From RHKK01 sp964596245 (GTDB taxonomy: Bacteria; Patescibacteriota; Patescibacteriia; 2-12-FULL-60-25): a DNA stretch of 64,000 nucleotides. Positions 7,828-16,388 of the stretch are shown here, piece after piece (positions within the stretch are counted from its first letter, which is position 1; every line of letters begins with the position of its first letter). The stretch spans positions 62,001 through 126,000 of the forward strand of contig CAZQSK010000002.1 in NCBI GenBank assembly GCA_964596245.1, in the 5' to 3' direction. The position numbers and the translations under genes are program-made. A model generated the notes under the pieces. That model was not told the origin of the DNA, ran no database searches, and saw only the letters and a list, made by a program, of their open reading frames with translations.

Positions 7828-8439
7828 CTAGAACTTTTCACGGCGGAGCAGCGCTACAGCCAGGCCGGCGAGCAAACCGAGGAAAAACCCGGCCAAAGCG
7901 TTATTCAGGAAATTGGGGCGTGCAATCCAGCGCGAATCAAGCGGAGAATCGATGATTTGGACACGGACCGAGAAACCGAAGAAGTTAGGCGCCTGTTTTA
8001 CGAGTTCCTGAGCCGAAGCCTGGACCAGGGATCGGGCCTGGGTGCGACTTGGGTGATAGGCGCTCACCAGCATCAAACCAGTTCCTGGTTCCACGGACGT
8101 TCCCACGGTTTTGGCCCAGAGGCGGCGGCGCTCGTATTCGTCGGTCGGGAAATAGGCCTTATCTACCCCATCAGCCTGCAGGAGGATGTTCTCCAAAAAA
8201 CTTGATCCGTAGAGCAACAAAGACAGGTTCTGAGCGATGCGCTCATTGGACTTGAGAACGGTGTATGGATCCACGTTGGTCGCTCCCGGCTGAGTGATCA
8301 GCAAGCGGACGGTCGAGGAGTATTGCAGCGGCTGGGTGAAGGAAAGCAAAACAGCGAGCACGGCACCGCCAAGCGACGTCAGCAATAGCATGCTCCAAGA
8401 GCGACGCAACAAGGCAAAAGGATATTCACGAAAGGTCAT
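7828..8439 (-). CDS. Wzz/YveK-type polysaccharide chain-length protein
   Basis: A 203-residue protein with the Wzz layout: cytoplasmic start (MTFREYPFALLRRSW), first membrane helix (about 16-35), an extracytoplasmic domain with YSSTVRLLITQ and DPYTVLKSNERIAQNL, then a second helix near the end (about 178-197) followed by RREKF. Such proteins set the chain length of exported polysaccharide. It lacks the tyrosine kinase domain found in some relatives. It begins 4 bases after the HtrA-like gene and is probably co-transcribed with it. Confidence 0.8.
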   Translation of the reverse strand: MTFREYPFALLRRSWSMLLLTSLGGAVLAVLLSFTQPLQYSSTVRLLITQPGATNVDPYTVLKSNERIAQNLSLLLYGSSFLENILLQADGVDKAYFPTDEYERRRLWAKTVGTSVEPGTGLMLVSAYHPSRTQARSLVQASAQELVKQAPNFFGFSVRVQIIDSPLDSRWIARPNFLNNALAGFFLGLLAGLAVALLRREKF

Positions 8440-8443
8440 ATTT

Positions 8444-9604
8444 TTATTTTATGGTTTCACTGACCATTTCGTCGGCCAGCGGAACTTGCACCGAGAAGGC
8501 AGCGCCGCGACGGCGGCCGGTGAGCGTGACATTCACGCCCGGACGATAGTCGAGTAAGCGTTCTCCCAAATCGGCAGTCCCGTCTAGGATATCACGTTCG
8601 ATGCGCTCGATCACGTCACCGACTTGCAGTTGGCGCATCGAAGGACCGGTCGCCGTCACAGCCCGTACCCATGCGCCAAGCGTCGGCAGGGATGAGGTGG
8701 CCATATCCAATGTGATGCCGGATAAATCCAAGGCACGCACACCTAAGGTCGCGCGGTGAATGGAGCCATTCGCGAGCCATTGGCTGAGTGATGATCCAAG
8801 CGTGGTGGCGGGAATCACGATAGCCTGGCCAGCGCCGTCCATCTTCTCGACTAAACCAACCAAACGACCGGCACCATCCCATACGGAAGCGCCGATGGGA
8901 CGCGTGATTCCGGTCGGCATGCTGATCAGGAAACGACGTCCGATAACCATACTATCCGTCGCTTCTTGTGACGGTGCTCGTACCGTCAAAATGATTTCGG
9001 GATGGAGCTGACGCGGCTGCACCTCAACCCAAATCGCAGCACCTGAAACGACATCCGAAGCGCGGACAAAGGCCGGTGTCGGCAAACCGCTCGTCGCGAT
9101 TTTGAGATACACGATCCCTGTTGAGCGATCGCGAATTCCACGCTCGACCGGTCGTACGCGTCCGCCAACGGCCACAGCCAAATCGGTCATGCGGAGACCT
9201 GTTATCGCGGCATCAGAGGTGGCGATCCAACCATCGGATGTAATGGCCACAGCCGAAGCCAATTCACGTTCGGGAGCCAACGGTTCTTCGATCCCACGGA
9301 CCGAACGACGAACAATGCGGAGCACCGAAGACTGACGACGCTCGGCAAACGCGGCGGGATAAGCGGGAGCCAAGGGTCGCGATTCGACTGGGATGACTTG
9401 GATCGGGTTTTCGGGTGGCGGAGGCGTTGGACGCGTTCCGGTCGATGAAAGGCCGAAGATCATGTCCTGAAGACGGACCAACTCCGGACGCACGGCCAAC
9501 TCCAAACTCCCCCATCCACCCACCAAGCCGCCGATCATGCCCAAGACAGCCGATATCACGACACCGAGCACCAAATAACGCATCACCGTATTGTCGCGCG
9601 CCAT
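8444..9604 (-). CDS. HtrA/DegP-like membrane protein lacking the catalytic triad
   Basis: 386 residues: one N-terminal membrane helix (about 8-30), a Pro-rich linker, a trypsin-like (S1C) domain and a C-terminal PDZ-like domain (VGDVIERIERDILDG). The fold is recognisable from ASAVAITSDGWIATSDAAI, but the catalytic His expected in that strand (NNHVV in HtrA) is replaced. The Asp (DLAVLKI) aligns with GIVYLKI, and the GNSGGP serine motif aligns with PIGASVWDG. It is therefore probably a non-catalytic scaffold or chaperone. The ATG at 9604 has TAGAAT (9614-9619) nine bases upstream and no Shine-Dalgarno sequence. Confidence 0.75.
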   Translation of the reverse strand: MARDNTVMRYLVLGVVISAVLGMIGGLVGGWGSLELAVRPELVRLQDMIFGLSSTGTRPTPPPPENPIQVIPVESRPLAPAYPAAFAERRQSSVLRIVRRSVRGIEEPLAPERELASAVAITSDGWIATSDAAITGLRMTDLAVAVGGRVRPVERGIRDRSTGIVYLKIATSGLPTPAFVRASDVVSGAAIWVEVQPRQLHPEIILTVRAPSQEATDSMVIGRRFLISMPTGITRPIGASVWDGAGRLVGLVEKMDGAGQAIVIPATTLGSSLSQWLANGSIHRATLGVRALDLSGITLDMATSSLPTLGAWVRAVTATGPSMRQLQVGDVIERIERDILDGTADLGERLLDYRPGVNVTLTGRRRGAAFSVQVPLADEMVSETIK

Positions 9605-9626
9605 ATGAGCGACATTCTACACTAAA

Positions 9627-9656
9627 AACAAAAAGAACCCCTTGTGGGGGTGGTCA
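9627..9656 (-). terminator. Terminator at the stop codon of the 9654-10178 gene
   Basis: Minus strand TGACCACCCCCACAAGGGGTTCTTTTTG: a CCCC/GGGG-centred hairpin directly after the TGA, then a U-tract. Confidence 0.8.
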
Positions 9657-10178
9657 GCGAACGACCTTGAGGAAGCCTCGACGACGACTGCGCTCGGCCT
9701 GTGCCTTGGCGGCGGCCTTGTCGTCGATCTGCATGGCGAACTGGATGAGCGCCGCGAGACGCTGGATGAAGCACCAGCCGGCGAGATAACGCGCTTCGTC
9801 CGCGTCTTTCGACGGGGCGAAGCGGTTGTAAGCCTCGCTCAGGCGCTTGGTAGCGAGCCCCATCACCGAATGACGGGATGCGATGGCCGTAACGAACAGG
9901 GTGCGCAGCTCGGCAAGACCCTTGCCGTCCAGGCTTCTCCCCTGATCGTCGAACTCACCGCGCTGGGCAGGAGTGAGCTGCCTGAGAAGCTCCATCGCGA
10001 GGTCGAAGAACAGAATCTGCTCCTCGATCGGGAAGACGCTGCGATGCTTTCCGAGCTCCCGACCCCACTCGGGGGCCAGGACGGAAAGCGCGGCGAACTG
10101 GTACCGGAGCGCCGCATCGAGACCTGGATCGGTCTCGGGAGGCGTCGGCATGGAAGGGACGAGTTTGAGTCGGTCCAT
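9654..10178 (-). CDS. Unrecognised helical protein, G+C-rich class
   Basis: A 174-residue, mostly helical soluble protein (RYQFAALSVLAPEWGRELGK, FDLAMELLRQLTPAQR, FIQRLAALIQFAMQ) with a basic C-terminus (AERSRRRGFLKVVR). No family was recognised. The start is the ATG at 10178, but AAGGAGG is only three bases upstream; the next ATG (MPTPPETD, nine codons in) is an alternative. A TTGACA box (10230-10235) lies upstream with no good -10. Codons are G+C-rich and the TGA stop adjoins the terminator hairpin. Confidence 0.62.
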   Translation of the reverse strand: MDRLKLVPSMPTPPETDPGLDAALRYQFAALSVLAPEWGRELGKHRSVFPIEEQILFFDLAMELLRQLTPAQRGEFDDQGRSLDGKGLAELRTLFVTAIASRHSVMGLATKRLSEAYNRFAPSKDADEARYLAGWCFIQRLAALIQFAMQIDDKAAAKAQAERSRRRGFLKVVR

Positions 10179-10245
10179 GGGCCTCCTTTGGCTGGACGTA
10201 CCTCTATCCGTTCCATATTTTCCGATCTTTGTCAAGGATGTCTAT

Positions 10246-10285
10246 TTATAAAAGTAGGGGCAACAGCGTGCTGTGCCCCTACTTT
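10246..10285 (-). terminator. Terminator of the 992-residue coiled-coil gene
   Basis: AAAGTAGGGGC pairs with GCCCCTACTTT (11 bp), with ACAGC/CTGTT extending the stem inside, followed by TATAAATAG. The T-run lies partly within the stem. Confidence 0.75.
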
Positions 10286-10291
10286 ATTACG

Positions 10292-13270
10292 CTAGGCCGA
10301 CTTCTCGTTCTTTTCTTCGTTAGACGCAACAGATGCGCCGTCTTCTCGCTGACCACTCTTGGCCAGCATCTCGGCCAACTGGTCCCTCATTGGCTTATAC
10401 TTGGGAGCGCGCTCGGCTTTTTTCTCCTTTTTTGCCTTTCCTTTTGCTTTCGCTGCTTCTTGTTTTGGTGCAGGCGGTACCTCCTCGATTTTGGCCGGCG
10501 CCGCCTCAACCTTGGAAAGATGCCGGCCCACAATCAAACGCTTAATCATGCGGTACTCGTCGTTGATCTCATCCTCACGATCGGTACGCGGCAATGTCCG
10601 TCCAATCTCGGCAGCCTTCTCCAACATCTCGCGCAACTCCGACCCGTCATTCAATGGCTTTAACTTGTTGCGTTCAATGGTTCCCAAGAATTGGCGGGGT
10701 GCGACATTCGCTCCGATGCCAAAGGTCTTGCGCACGGCATTACGCACGTCCTCCATCGCCACTTCCATCTTTTCAAACGCCGCGTCTTCCGGACTCTCTA
10801 CCGACTTCATGCTCATGGACTCGACCTCTTCCTCCTCAACCTTCTCGATCTCGGCTTCCTTGCGAGCTCGCTTCACACGCGTAAGCGGAAGCGGCTCAGC
10901 CTCTTCCGTCGCTTCCTTTAGAATCGCGTCAAACCGCTTCAGATTCGCGAGCTTTCCCTCCTTCTCCTGCTGAACATACACCTTTCCAAAATCCGGAGCA
11001 GAGCCAAGCGTAAAGCCGAGCGCACGCTTCAAATCATTCATGACCTTTCCATCTGCCATGACTTTCTTCACTTTCTCGTTGATTTCTTTCGCTTGATCAA
11101 GATCTGCGTCTTCCTCGATCACGCGCATTTCCTGAGCCTCGGCTACCGTTGCAACAGGCTTCTCTTCGTATAACTCATAGTCTTTTTCTTCACGCGGCTT
11201 CGGTGCGACCTGCTTGAATTCAATCACCTTGTCCTCACGATCAATATTTTTGGTCGGCAACCAGCCAAGCACCAGATTGGTGGCAGCGATACGCTTTTTG
11301 GCTGCGTCACGATCACCCTTGTCGAACATAAATCTTCCACGAGCATCCTTGGCGCTGATCTTGTACGAATCTAAAGCGTAGTCCAAAGCCGGATCAACCG
11401 ATGTCTGAAGGGAAACGCGACGCTCATCATCCAACCCGCGCCACTTCGTCGTGAACTCCTCGTACATGTCATGCATTTTCGCACGCATGTCCGGATCTTC
11501 GTTGATACGCTGCACCAACGGCCCGCGTTGCATGTTTGAGCGATATTCCTGTACCGCCTTCAAACGCTCGGCAGCATAGTCACGCGCATCCATGGCCGGA
11601 GCCGCCTGTTCCCATTTCACCTCTCGCTTGCCCTGCGTGGATGCGCCAAAGCTGCCATAGGTACCGCTCTTGTTCGAGATGACGGACATCGGACGGCTCT
11701 TACGCTTCTTCGAATCCGCCTCAGCCTCTTCGAGCTGACGCTTCATCTCGCTGGGTGCTTCGCCCTCAATCAGTTTGAGCGGCAATTCGACACCAGCGCG
11801 ACGCTCAACGGCATTGCGTAATTTCGCAAGCGCAACCTCGGCGTCATGGATCGCCTTGATGTCCGCCGGCTTGTCGCCTATCCCCTTTTCCAATTTACGA
11901 ATACGCTCCGAGAATGCGCCGATCTTATCGAGGAAACGCGTGGCCGTTGTATCATCAAAATCCTTTTCCTTTTTCGCGAACTGAATCTGGTCCTCGATGT
12001 CTTCCGTGACTTGCGTGAGTTCGATGCGACGCGTTTCGCGTCCGGAAATACTTCCTTCATGCATGCGCTTGAGCTGAGCCACCTCGGCATTCAATACGCT
12101 CGTGGCCGCATCGGCTGCCGGGGCCTCCAAAAACGTATCGGCCATGCCCTCAAACGTACCAGGAACGCCAGTCGGAGAAGGGGCCCGGAACGCGCGCGGA
12201 ATCCTTCCCGGGCGAGCAGCCCTTACCATCCCCTCTTGCTCGCGCGCTTCCAAAATCTCACGGTTCTTGATGTCGAGTTTATCCTGAATCTGACCGTATT
12301 CCTTCAAAAGTGCCTTCACTTCGGCGCGATTCTCAATACCGCCGTCGCGTCCGGACAAAAATCGTCCGATCTGACTCAAGCGATACTGAAGACCCTCCAT
12401 GAATGAGCGCTGAATGTGCGGCTGAAGCTCATGCGAGTACTCATGTAGTTCATGCATGATCTTGGCAGGCGTATCAAAACCGTACTGGGCCAAATCATTC
12501 TCAAGCGACCTGCGTTGCGACTCCAGCTTTTTCAATTCCTTTTCCTTGCGCATGACCTCCGTTTCCTTTTTCTCCGGGACTGGTTCGAGTTTTTGCTCCT
12601 GCGTCTTCTCTGAGCCCGTCTCCATTTTGCGCAACTTCTTTTCAAGCGCTTCTTTCTCCTCGTTCAATTCAAAATATTCTTGCCCGCCCCAGACGCCGCC
12701 CATCGCATCCATCTTCTCTTTCAGTTTAGCGATATCGGATTGTACCTTCTCTTTTGCTGTAGGTGCGTTCGGAACCGAAGACAGCAATTCCATGTCACGC
12801 TTCTCTACCAACTCGGCTGCGGTTGGCTGATTGATACCCGCCTGAAGAAAATCCAACTCCGTGTCGATTTCTTTGTTCTCTTTATATTTTGCCTTCGAGC
12901 GCTTGCTCGCTTCGTTACGTGCGGCGCGCTCTGCATGCTTCAAATCCCCATCCGCTTTCAAAAACGCCGGATCATTCAACTTATCGGCGTATGACGTCAC
13001 CCCGATCGCTTCAAGCTCTTCTTGGACTTTCTGAAAACGCGCCCGCGCATCTTCAACCGAAAGCGTCTCCTCTTTCACTTTCTCCTTCGGAACGCTCAAG
13101 CGCTTCTTCATTCCAACCTCTTCAAGGTATTCCGGATCGATAATGACCTTGGCTTCCGGAGATTTCCGAATGCGATGCACACCCGATTCATCAGGTGAGC
13201 TGGCGCCGGGACGTTCATGTGACGGCGGCGTGGAAGGTGCTTCCGGGGAACGGTAAAGCTTGCGGGGCAT
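10292..13270 (-). CDS. Very long charged coiled-coil protein, function unknown
   Basis: 992 residues, extremely rich in Glu, Lys, Arg and Ala, with no signal peptide or membrane helix. Long heptad-like stretches cover most of it (for example EKEALEKKLRKMETGSEKT, KELKKLESQRRSLENDLAQYG, VTEDIEDQIQFAKKEKDF). A Pro/Ser-rich N-terminus and a Lys/Ala-rich C-terminus (KAKGKAKKEKKAERA) flank them. It could be a cytoskeletal or scaffold protein; no family was recognised. The ATG at 13270 follows an extended -10 (TGTTAGAAT, -10 at 13283-13288) by 12 bases. Codons are of the ordinary type. Confidence 0.78.
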   Translation of the reverse strand: MPRKLYRSPEAPSTPPSHERPGASSPDESGVHRIRKSPEAKVIIDPEYLEEVGMKKRLSVPKEKVKEETLSVEDARARFQKVQEELEAIGVTSYADKLNDPAFLKADGDLKHAERAARNEASKRSKAKYKENKEIDTELDFLQAGINQPTAAELVEKRDMELLSSVPNAPTAKEKVQSDIAKLKEKMDAMGGVWGGQEYFELNEEKEALEKKLRKMETGSEKTQEQKLEPVPEKKETEVMRKEKELKKLESQRRSLENDLAQYGFDTPAKIMHELHEYSHELQPHIQRSFMEGLQYRLSQIGRFLSGRDGGIENRAEVKALLKEYGQIQDKLDIKNREILEAREQEGMVRAARPGRIPRAFRAPSPTGVPGTFEGMADTFLEAPAADAATSVLNAEVAQLKRMHEGSISGRETRRIELTQVTEDIEDQIQFAKKEKDFDDTTATRFLDKIGAFSERIRKLEKGIGDKPADIKAIHDAEVALAKLRNAVERRAGVELPLKLIEGEAPSEMKRQLEEAEADSKKRKSRPMSVISNKSGTYGSFGASTQGKREVKWEQAAPAMDARDYAAERLKAVQEYRSNMQRGPLVQRINEDPDMRAKMHDMYEEFTTKWRGLDDERRVSLQTSVDPALDYALDSYKISAKDARGRFMFDKGDRDAAKKRIAATNLVLGWLPTKNIDREDKVIEFKQVAPKPREEKDYELYEEKPVATVAEAQEMRVIEEDADLDQAKEINEKVKKVMADGKVMNDLKRALGFTLGSAPDFGKVYVQQEKEGKLANLKRFDAILKEATEEAEPLPLTRVKRARKEAEIEKVEEEEVESMSMKSVESPEDAAFEKMEVAMEDVRNAVRKTFGIGANVAPRQFLGTIERNKLKPLNDGSELREMLEKAAEIGRTLPRTDREDEINDEYRMIKRLIVGRHLSKVEAAPAKIEEVPPAPKQEAAKAKGKAKKEKKAERAPKYKPMRDQLAEMLAKSGQREDGASVASNEEKNEKSA

Positions 13271-13291
13271 ATATTCCGGATCATTCTAACA

Positions 13292-13317
13292 CAAAAACGA
13301 CCCCGGTGGGGATCGTT
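13292..13317 (-). terminator. Terminator of the infC-rpmI-rplT operon
   Basis: Minus strand ACGATCCCC-ACC-GGGGTCGT with one bulged base, then TTTTTGTG. Confidence 0.85.
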
Positions 13318-13328
13318 TTGGGCTGACT

Positions 13329-13667
13329 TTAGGCTTTCACGATCTTGGCGAACACGGCCGGATGCTTGGCGGCAATCTCGGACAGGACCTTGCGGTCGAG
13401 TTCGATGTTGCGCTTCTTCAACTGGCCCATGAGCTTCGAGTACGTCGTGCCGTTCAGGCGGGCTGCCGCGTTGATGCGGACCTGCTGCAAGGCGCGATTG
13501 TCGCGCTTCTTGAGCTTGCGACCGACATAGGCGTTCTTACCTGCCTTGGTCGCTGCCGTCTTGGCGAGCGTGATCTTGGACTTGCGACCCCACATCATGC
13601 CCTTGGTACGGGCAAGAATATTCTTACGGCGTTTGATGCGGTGTGTACCGCGCTTTACACGTGGCAT
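13329..13667 (-). CDS. rplT: 50S ribosomal protein L20
   Basis: 112 residues with the full bL20 pattern: MPRVKRGTHRIKRRKNILART at the start (quoted in part), GRKSKITLAKTAATKAGKNAY in place of the usual RRQLWIxRINAAxR-adjacent region, and RALQQVRINAAARLNGTTYSK. L20 binds 23S rRNA and is needed for early 50S assembly. In many bacteria it also represses its own operon through the mRNA. It is last in infC-rpmI-rplT, 6 bases after rpmI. Confidence 0.95.
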   Translation of the reverse strand: MPRVKRGTHRIKRRKNILARTKGMMWGRKSKITLAKTAATKAGKNAYVGRKLKKRDNRALQQVRINAAARLNGTTYSKLMGQLKKRNIELDRKVLSEIAAKHPAVFAKIVKA

Positions 13668-13673
13668 AGGAGT

Positions 13674-13868
13674 TTAGGCGTTCGGCATGAGCTGCTTAAT
13701 ATTGCGCGTGTACGATGCCGAGACTTCAAGGTCGCGGCGCTTGTTACGCGTGACGGTGCCGGATTCACGGCTGTTGAAATGGCCCTGGCCACCCTTGCGC
13801 TTCAAAAGCTTACCGCTGCCGGTAACTTTCATGCGCTTGGAAACGGTCTTGGAGGTTTTCTGCTTCAT
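13674..13868 (-). CDS. rpmI: 50S ribosomal protein L35
   Basis: 64 residues: MKQKTSKTVSKRMKVTGSGK, then a basic stretch with KRKGGQGHFNSRESGTVTRNKRR, matching bL35. The ATG at 13868 gives the family N-terminus; the frame extends 10 codons upstream into infC and is rejected there. It sits between infC and rplT, the standard operon order. Confidence 0.93.
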   Translation of the reverse strand: MKQKTSKTVSKRMKVTGSGKLLKRKGGQGHFNSRESGTVTRNKRRDLEVSASYTRNIKQLMPNA

Positions 13869-13878
13869 ATGGATAGTC

Positions 13879-14439
13879 TTAGGATTTGCGTCCCACAATG
13901 GCCGTGACGTTGCCGCCGGACCGAGTGATGGGTTGCTCGATGGAAAGTTGGTACGCGAGCCCGACCTTGTCTAAGTATTCCTTGATCTTGTCCCGGGCGA
14001 TGTCCCCATGCTCCTTCTCGCGTCCGCGGAGGCGGATCTCGATATTGAGCTTGTGGCCTTCGGCCAAGAACTTCTTGCCCTGTTCGACACGGAAGTCGAA
14101 GTCGCCGACGCCCATCTTCACTGACAGGCGAATGCCCTTCACGTCCACCTTTTTCGAGTGGGCCTTTTGGACCTTCTGCTCCTTCTCTTTCTGATATTTG
14201 AACTGGCCGAAGTCGAGGAACTTGCAGACCGGCGGTTCTGCCTTTGGCGAGACCTCGACGAGGTCATAACCGCGCTCCTGAGCCAAGGCGAGCGCGCGCT
14301 CCGTCGGCAGCACGCCGAGCGGAGCACCGCTTTCGTCGATCACACGTACCTCGGGTACGGTGATTTGCTCGTTGGAGCGATAGAGGATTTTCTCCTCTTT
14401 CTTCATTTGGCCGCCGCGGCGGCGATGGTGTATGCGCAT
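13879..14439 (-). CDS. infC: Translation initiation factor IF-3
   Basis: About 186 residues. IF-3 signatures: RSNEQITVPEVRVID, VDLVEVSP-type motif (YDLVEVSPKAEPPVCKFLD), FQYKEK-like KYQKEKEQKVQKAH, and the C-terminal RLRGREKEHGDIAR. It blocks premature 50S joining and checks the start codon. The start is uncertain. ATG 14439 lies only 9 bases after the 3' end of tmRNA and has no Shine-Dalgarno; ATG 14406 (MKKEEKILYR) is the alternative. It is transcribed after smpB and ssrA. Confidence 0.92.
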   Translation of the reverse strand: MRIHHRRRGGQMKKEEKILYRSNEQITVPEVRVIDESGAPLGVLPTERALALAQERGYDLVEVSPKAEPPVCKFLDFGQFKYQKEKEQKVQKAHSKKVDVKGIRLSVKMGVGDFDFRVEQGKKFLAEGHKLNIEIRLRGREKEHGDIARDKIKEYLDKVGLAYQLSIEQPITRSGGNVTAIVGRKS

Positions 14440-14448
14440 TAGATGCGA

Positions 14449-14853
14449 TGGTGGAGATGCCGGGTATCGCACCCGGGTCCGAACGGCTGATCAAAACGTA
14501 TCGTCCACAAGCTTGGTCCGCTCGGCAGGTTCTGCTACGCGTCAGGGAACGGACGAGCGCGCGTAGCGATAGCCTTCAAGCCGTCGCGCATGTTCGAAGG
14601 CGGAACATGCGTCTAGATCTGTCAGTGACGGTCTGTCCATTCCCCAGATCAAGGAGTGGGAGACCGGCCCATCAGTTCGCCTTAGGCGAAGGACGGGGCA
14701 AAGGTCGGAGCGCTGAACGCCGAAGCGATCGCACTGCGAACCTTAGAGATGACGTTGGCAGTTGTCATGGTACCGGTCAGGATTTACGAGCGGTGTCGGC
14801 ACGCTCGGCTTGCCACGTTGTGAAACGACCGTCGTCGATGCTGATTCATCCCC
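14449..14853 (-). ncRNA. ssrA: Transfer-messenger RNA (tmRNA)
   Basis: 405 nt on the minus strand. The ends pair as a tRNA acceptor stem (GGGGATG with CATCTCC, one G-U) and CCA is encoded (14449-14451). Near the 3' end is a T-arm CCGGG-TGCGATA-CCCGG. The conserved CTCGTAAA lies before the mRNA part. The resume codon is GCC (14757-14759); the tag reads ANVISKVRSAIASAFSAPTF followed by APSFA (25 residues), ending at TAA (14682-14684). That TAA lies in the loop of TTCGCC/GGCGAA, as the stop does in other tmRNAs. It starts 2 bases after the smpB stop codon. tmRNA rescues stalled ribosomes with SmpB. Confidence 0.93.
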
Positions 14854-14855
14854 TC

Positions 14856-15299
14856 TTACTCGTCGCTTCCGCGACGGATCTGCCGCATAACATCCCGTGC
14901 CTTGATGGCCTCGCGCTTATCATGGACCTGTTTTCCACGACAGAGCGCAAAAGAGACTTTGATGCGTCGGGCCAAAGGGTAGAACGACAAGGGCACTAGT
15001 GTCAAGCCTTTTTGGTCTAATTTTGCCGCTAGTTGGCGCAATTCCTTGCGATTGACCAGGATCGGGCGTGTTCGCTCCGGATCATAGCCCTCACGGGTCA
15101 TAATCTTCGAATATGGGCGGATTTTAGCCCCAACCAAGGCCAGGCCTCGATTCATCACCTTTATATATGACCCTTCGAGGTTCGCTCCCCCCTCTCGGAC
15201 GGCCTTCACCTCGGCTCCAGTCAATGACAAGCCACCCTCGAAGGTCTCGAGGATCTGATATTGATGCCGCGCTTTGCGGTTCTCGGCGTAGGGCTTCAC
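14856..15299 (-). CDS. smpB: SsrA-binding protein SmpB
   Basis: 147 residues with the SmpB hallmarks: AENRKARHQYQILETFEGG, LTGAEVKAVREG, ANLEGSYIKV, and the basic tail KREAIKARDVMRQIRRG. SmpB carries tmRNA to stalled ribosomes. The open frame runs to 15347, but the GTG at 15299 gives the family N-terminus and has TACCAT (15306-15311) exactly six bases upstream, matching the leaderless pattern of this genome. The tmRNA gene follows after 2 bases, so protein and RNA partner are made from one transcript. Confidence 0.92.
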   Translation of the reverse strand: MKPYAENRKARHQYQILETFEGGLSLTGAEVKAVREGGANLEGSYIKVMNRGLALVGAKIRPYSKIMTREGYDPERTRPILVNRKELRQLAAKLDQKGLTLVPLSFYPLARRIKVSFALCRGKQVHDKREAIKARDVMRQIRRGSDE

Positions 15300-15353
15300 G
15301 CAGCGATGGTAATCTGGTTTGCGGCCTACGTCCACGCGGCATATCATCGACGC

Positions 15354-16385
15354 ATGGAAACCAAGACCATTTCGATCTCCCTCGAGACTATCCTGAAGAC
15401 GATCGGCATCATCGTGGCGATTGGCGTTGCTTGGTTCATCCGCGACATCCTCCTTTTGCTCTTCTCATCCGTGATGTTGGCGGGCGTGATGTATCCGTTT
15501 GCCTCTTGGGCGGAAGCAAAAAAAATTCCGAAGGGCCTCGCGATCGCGTTGCTCTATCTCGCGATGTTGATTTTATTCGCGCTCGCGATTGGATTCCTGA
15601 TTCCCGCCATTCTAGATCAGACGCGACTCGCCTCGGGCACGTTCGGCGGAACATTAGATTGGGTGCGTGACAGCGCGTCGTATATCCGTGACGCCACCGA
15701 CCGTTTTGGGTTTACCGGAGGTGGAGCCACCACGCTTGATAGTATGGTCAGTCGCGTGCAGGAAGTCGCGCTGAGTTTTTTGACCTCGTTGAACGATCTG
15801 TTCGGCGCACTGGCCGCGATCGTCATTGTTCTCGTGCTCGCGTTCTATCTCGTGATCGAAGATGTGGCGGTTAAACGCGCGTTCCGAGGATTAGTTCCGG
15901 AGCCTCATCAAGAATTCGCCTCACACGTAGCGTGGCAGGTGATTGAAAAACTCGGTGATTGGGCGCGCGGCCAAATTGCCTTATCAGCCATCATCGGCGT
16001 CGCATATTTCATCGGATATAGCCTGATCGGCGTGCCGTACGCCCTACTCCTTGCGCTCGTCGCGGGCTTGCTCGAATTCGTCCCCTATCTTGGTCCGGTC
16101 GCAGCCGTAAGCGCTGCCGTATTTCTCGCGCTCACCATCTCCCCCTGGAAAGCGTTGGCCGTTTTGATTTTCGTCACCGTCATTCAGCAGCTACAAAACC
16201 ACGTCCTCGTTCCGCAAGTCATGCGCAAAGCCGTGGGCATTAATCCGATCATTTCGATCAGCGCGTTCTTAATCGGCGCGAAACTCTTTGGCGTCGTCGG
16301 CGCGATCTTCGCCATCCCGGTTGCGACCGCTGCATCGGTCGCCTTGGGTGAGCTGAACAAATACCGTCCATCGCATCATCCATAA
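15354..16385 (+). CDS. AI-2E family (PerM/YdiK-type) membrane transporter
   Basis: 343 residues with the family layout: two N-terminal helices, a third, a soluble linker, then a block of helices with ALLLALVAGLLEFVPYLGPV, the conserved signature, and HVLVPQVMRKAVGINPIISI near the end. Members export small molecules or ions; the substrate cannot be told from sequence. The frame is open from 15261 but overlaps smpB there. The ATG at 15354 has TATCAT (15342-15347) six bases upstream. It is divergent from smpB and followed after 3 bases by another membrane gene. Confidence 0.88.
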   Translation: METKTISISLETILKTIGIIVAIGVAWFIRDILLLLFSSVMLAGVMYPFASWAEAKKIPKGLAIALLYLAMLILFALAIGFLIPAILDQTRLASGTFGGTLDWVRDSASYIRDATDRFGFTGGGATTLDSMVSRVQEVALSFLTSLNDLFGALAAIVIVLVLAFYLVIEDVAVKRAFRGLVPEPHQEFASHVAWQVIEKLGDWARGQIALSAIIGVAYFIGYSLIGVPYALLLALVAGLLEFVPYLGPVAAVSAAVFLALTISPWKALAVLIFVTVIQQLQNHVLVPQVMRKAVGINPIISISAFLIGAKLFGVVGAIFAIPVATAASVALGELNKYRPSHHP

Positions 16386-16388
16386 TCC

